DNA of 5,887 nt. It comes from Accumulibacter sp. Its GTDB lineage: Bacteria > Pseudomonadota > Gammaproteobacteria > Burkholderiales > Rhodocyclaceae. The translations under genes were made by a program, and so were the position numbers. The notes beneath the pieces are model-generated. The model was not told the origin of the DNA. It worked only from the letters and a program-made list of their open reading frames with translations, and did no database searches. Location: positions 1 to 5,887 of the forward strand of contig JAISQQ010000042.1 of the NCBI GenBank assembly GCA_031274075.1, given 5' to 3'. Positions 4,135-5,887 of this stretch are shown here, piece after piece; position 1 is the first letter of the stretch; each line of letters begins with the position of its first letter.

Positions 4135-5400
4135 GCGCGCCAGGTTGTTGGCCCAGTGCAAGGCCCGCGCGAGGCAGGCGTTGACGCAGGCGGTATCGAT
4201 GCCGGGCAGGATTTGCAGGGCCGCGGCGGCTTTGTCCGGCGCTTCCTCCTCCAGCGCCTCGACCAGCGTCAGCAGGCCGCCGAGCACGCCCTGGCGTTCG
4301 CCGAGCGCTTCCACCACCGGCGCGGCGAGCGGCAGTTGGGAGAGCAGCTCGCTGGCTCCGGCGCCCAGCATGGTCGGCATCAGCGACAGGATGCCGGCCA
4401 TGAACGCCTGGTCGACGAGGTCGCGGCCCTGCTGCTTGATTTCGGGCGTATGGTCGACCAGCAGTTCCATCAGGCGGCCGCGCGTCGCCGCCAGTTGCAG
4501 CAAGGGATTGACCGCCGGGGCCGAACTCGACGCGCCGCTGTAGAGCAGCAGTTGCAGCCAGCGCAGCAACTGGCGGCGGCCCAGCAGGGTGATAGCGTGG
4601 CGCAGCGAGGTGATGCGCGTGCTCAGGCCGCTGCCGGCGGAATTCGTCAGGCGCAGCAGGCTGATGGTCAACACCGGCTCCTGCTTGAACACCGCCTCGA
4701 TCTCCGCGGTATCGGCGTCCTGGCTGATCAGTCCGAGCAGGCGCAGCAGCGCCGTCTCCGAACTTTGCAGCCGCTTGCCCTCGATCGCCTTCGGGCGGGC
4801 GAAGTAATAGCCCTGGAAGAGATCGAAGCCGAGATCGTGGCACAGGCGCATGCGCGCGTCGCTTTCGACCTTTTCCGCCAGCAGGGTCTTGCGCAGCGGC
4901 TTGAGCACCGGCAGGATCTGCCTCAGGCGTTCCGGTTCCGCGCCGCTGACGTCCAGCTTGATGATTTCCACGATCCCGAGCAGCGGCTTGCCCTCGATGT
5001 CCAGCGCTTCCGGCCGCAGGTGGGCCGCCAGGATGTAGCCCGCCTGCCGAAGCTGCTCGCAGTGGGCGATCGTCTCCGGCGTCTGCGCCACCGTGTCGAG
5101 GATTTCCAGCACCACCGCGTGCGCCGGCAGCGTCTTGACCCGCTCGCTGAACAGCAGCCCCTCGTCCACCTTGATGAAGCCCTGGTACGGACCCAGCGCC
5201 TCGGCCAGCGCAAGCTCCGTAAACGTATCGACGATCACCGCCGCCGCCGGGCTGCCGTCGAGAAAGCCGGCGAAGTTCCCTTTTTTCCCTTTTTCCGCGC
5301 CGGCGCCGCGAAACAGCAGCTCGTAGGCGAACAACTGCTGCTGGCGATCGAGGATGGGCTGGCGGCCAAGGAAGACGTCTTGCGGATCAGTGTCGGACAT
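4132..5400 (-). CDS. EAL-HDOD domain protein with partly degenerate EAL (EH3)
   Basis: This 422-residue paralogue has the same length and layout as EH2: EAL-like domain about residues 8-205, HDOD about 210-405. Family motifs are VFLGRQPILD (9-18), YELLFR (E27), VLEILD (E99), IIKLDV (K148), LAEKVES (E176/E179) and FQGYYFARP (Q196). The conserved Asn is K77 (FIKVDE) and the Asp pair is H127/L128 (LAAHLRP). Loss of these metal-site residues makes cyclic di-GMP hydrolysis unlikely, while ligand or protein binding remains possible. HDOD motifs such as LLRLTNSAGSGL and ITSLRHAITLLGRRQLLRW closely match EH2, indicating duplication. A Lys/Gly-rich insert (GAEKGKKGN, 34-42) follows YELLFR and is encoded by A5 and A6 runs. 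I chose ATG at 5400 because AAGGAA lies 5 bases upstream and MSDTDPQDVFLG fits its paralogues. The in-frame ATG at 5436 adds 12 residues with no family match. The stop codon sits within a heptad repeat. Confidence 0.94.
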   Translation of the reverse strand: MSDTDPQDVFLGRQPILDRQQQLFAYELLFRGAGAEKGKKGNFAGFLDGSPAAAVIVDTFTELALAEALGPYQGFIKVDEGLLFSERVKTLPAHAVVLEILDTVAQTPETIAHCEQLRQAGYILAAHLRPEALDIEGKPLLGIVEIIKLDVSGAEPERLRQILPVLKPLRKTLLAEKVESDARMRLCHDLGFDLFQGYYFARPKAIEGKRLQSSETALLRLLGLISQDADTAEIEAVFKQEPVLTISLLRLTNSAGSGLSTRITSLRHAITLLGRRQLLRWLQLLLYSGASSSAPAVNPLLQLAATRGRLMELLVDHTPEIKQQGRDLVDQAFMAGILSLMPTMLGAGASELLSQLPLAAPVVEALGERQGVLGGLLTLVEALEEEAPDKAAAALQILPGIDTACVNACLARALHWANNLAR

Positions 5401-5405
5401 GAGGG

Positions 5406-5411
5406 TTCCTT
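5406..5411 (-). promoter_or_regulatory. Shine-Dalgarno AAGGAA of EH3
   Basis: AAGGAA on the minus strand, 5 bases before the ATG at 5400, fixes that start over the upstream ATG at 5436. It is the clearest ribosome-binding site in the window; EH2 and galE have none that I can see. Confidence 0.7.
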
Positions 5412-5451
5412 TCGCGCAGTAATTAGTATCGGTCATGACGTCCTTGGACTC

Positions 5452-5460
5452 ATCTTAGCA
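5452..5460 (-). promoter_or_regulatory. Possible extended -10 element upstream of EH3
   Basis: TGCTAAGAT on the minus strand resembles an extended sigma-70 -10 (TGnTAnnAT) 52 bases before the EH3 start. The region 15-17 bases further upstream (GGTTTT or CGGGTT) is a poor -35. The call rests on position and the TG extension only. Confidence 0.25.
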
Positions 5461-5572
5461 TTCCCGGCGAAAAAAACCCGGCGGCGAAGGGGGTTTTGTG
5501 CTTCCCGCCGTTCCGCCCGGCGTCGGGCCGCGGCAGAGCGTTTCCGGCCTGAGAAGCTGCTGGCGATTTTCC

Positions 5573-5605
5573 CCTGGGAGCGCGGGGCCCCAGCCCCGCA
5601 ACGGC
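5573..5605 (+). repeat. GGGAG-type REP palindrome A
   Basis: CCTGGGAGC is followed by a 7-bp stem GCGGGGC/GCCCCGC (5582-5588 and 5593-5599) with loop CCCA and then AACGGC. Copies B and C share the stem and GGGAG head with different four-base loops. This is REP-like layout, distinct from the GTAG family inside the MITE. Confidence 0.82.
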
Positions 5606-5623
5606 GATGGTCGTGCCATTCCT

Positions 5624-5656
5624 GCCGTTGCGGGGCGGAAGCCCCGCGCTCCCAGG
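5624..5656 (-). repeat. GGGAG-type REP palindrome B
   Basis: This inverted partner of copy A lies across an 18-bp spacer and is identical over the 33 bp except in the loop (TTCC on the minus strand). Stem arms are 5630-5636 and 5641-5647. Copies A and B form a 33-bp inverted repeat typical of a bacterial interspersed mosaic element. The spacer itself holds a small ATGG/CCAT palindrome. Confidence 0.82.
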
Positions 5657-5730
5657 AAACCCGATCGGCCTTCCCCCACACAAAACCGCGAACGCCAGCC
5701 CCGCTTTTGACCCGCGCCATGACGCTGCCG

Positions 5731-5771
5731 CCGTTGTTGCGGGGCTGGTGCCCCGCGCTCCCAGGAAACCC
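5731..5771 (-). repeat. GGGAG-type REP palindrome C
   Basis: A third copy, in the orientation of B, has stem arms at 5739-5745 and 5750-5756 and loop ACCA on the minus strand. Copies B and C also share the flank CGCTCCCAGGAAACCCG, so the repeat unit extends at least 6 bases beyond the GGGAG head. It begins 9 bases beyond the flavoprotein stop codon and could act as a 3' mRNA-stabilising hairpin, though that is inference. Confidence 0.8.
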
Positions 5772-5779
5772 GGCCGGGA

Positions 5780-5887
5780 TCAGCGATGCGCCGCGACTAT
5801 GGCGACCAGCCTGCGCACCAGCGCGCCGACCTGGGCGGCGACTTTTTCGTCGATCAGATTGCCGTCGGCGTCGAAACTCCCGGCGAA
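5780..5887 (-). CDS. NAD(P)H-dependent FMN reductase-like protein, C-terminal 35 codons
   Basis: The open frame enters from the right edge and stops at TGA 5780-5782. The peptide begins FAGSFDADGNLIDEKVAAQV and ends LVRRLVAIVAAHR. A FDxDGxLxDEK segment followed by a final amphipathic helix is the usual C-terminus of flavodoxin-fold NAD(P)H-dependent FMN/quinone/chromate reductases. Such enzymes reduce FMN or quinones in the cytosol as homodimers or tetramers. The flavin- and nucleotide-binding motifs lie outside the window, so the assignment rests on this tail alone. It shares strand with the EAL-HDOD genes but lies 379 bp upstream of EH3 behind palindromes, so it is probably a separate unit. 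Confidence 0.6.
   Translation of the reverse strand, partial: FAGSFDADGNLIDEKVAAQVGALVRRLVAIVAAHR

Larger units (their letters stand above)
5401..5779. other. Gene-free region between the flavoprotein gene and EH3
   Basis: These 379 bases contain the EH3 ribosome-binding site and presumably its promoter near 5440-5480, then about 100 GC-rich bases (5480-5570) in which I see only a small 5-bp stem (5515-5528). Three GGGAG-headed palindromes fill 5573-5771. Several short open frames on both strands cover this part, but none has a ribosome site or a recognisable product and all run through palindromic repeats. No T-tailed terminator is visible after the flavoprotein gene. Confidence 0.7.

Noticed and set aside
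4007..4843. 278-codon minus-strand frame overlapping EH3 and the repeat mosaic
   Set aside because: Out of frame with EH3 and Arg/Ala/Pro-rich; its C-terminus is a translation of the heptads, the hairpin module and the MITE edge.
5401..5436. Longer EH3 start at 5436
   Set aside because: It adds MTDTNYCAKGTL, which matches no paralogue, while AAGGAA sits correctly before the ATG at 5400.
5433..5720. Small genes in the 5433-5720 region on either strand
   Set aside because: Overlapping frames all read through the GGGAG palindromes, with no ribosome site and no recognisable product.

Overview
The window is GC-rich chromosomal DNA in which every recognisable gene reads leftward (minus strand). 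Codon use, the short intergenic palindromes and the gene content suggest a betaproteobacterium, perhaps of the Rhodocyclales/Accumulibacter type. That placement is an inference from style; no marker gene here settles it.

In transcription order the layout is as follows. (1) 5887-5780 holds the last 35 codons of an NAD(P)H-dependent FMN reductase-like flavoprotein. (2) 5779-5401 is a gene-free stretch with three copies of a GGGAG-headed palindrome (REP/BIME-like). (3) 5400-4132 encodes an EAL-HDOD protein (called EH3 here). (4) 4131-3605 is a 527-bp mosaic of repeats. It contains two copies of a hairpin module flanked by degenerate CTGAYNY heptads, a 225-bp MITE-like element with 12-bp terminal inverted repeats and a TAA target duplication that carries three GTAG-type REP palindromes, and a second, decapitated copy of the start of the next gene. 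(5) 3604-2336 encodes a second EAL-HDOD protein (EH2). (6) 2346-1033 encodes a third (EH1), overlapping EH2 by 11 bp. (7) 1046-3 encodes UDP-glucose 4-epimerase (galE), overlapping EH1 by 14 bp.

EH2, EH1 and galE form a tightly overlapping block that is very probably co-transcribed and translationally coupled. EH3 may belong to the same unit or be separated from it by the repeat mosaic. The three EAL-HDOD paralogues show graded loss of the EAL catalytic residues. EH2 keeps every position I could align, EH3 has lost the Asn and the Asp pair, and EH1 keeps almost none. This suggests one possible c-di-GMP phosphodiesterase or binder beside two specialised, probably non-catalytic partners. Coupling them to galE, which makes nucleotide-sugar precursors of surface polysaccharide, suggests a role in exopolysaccharide or surface behaviour. 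That functional link is inference. The most unusual structure is the repeat mosaic between EH3 and EH2.
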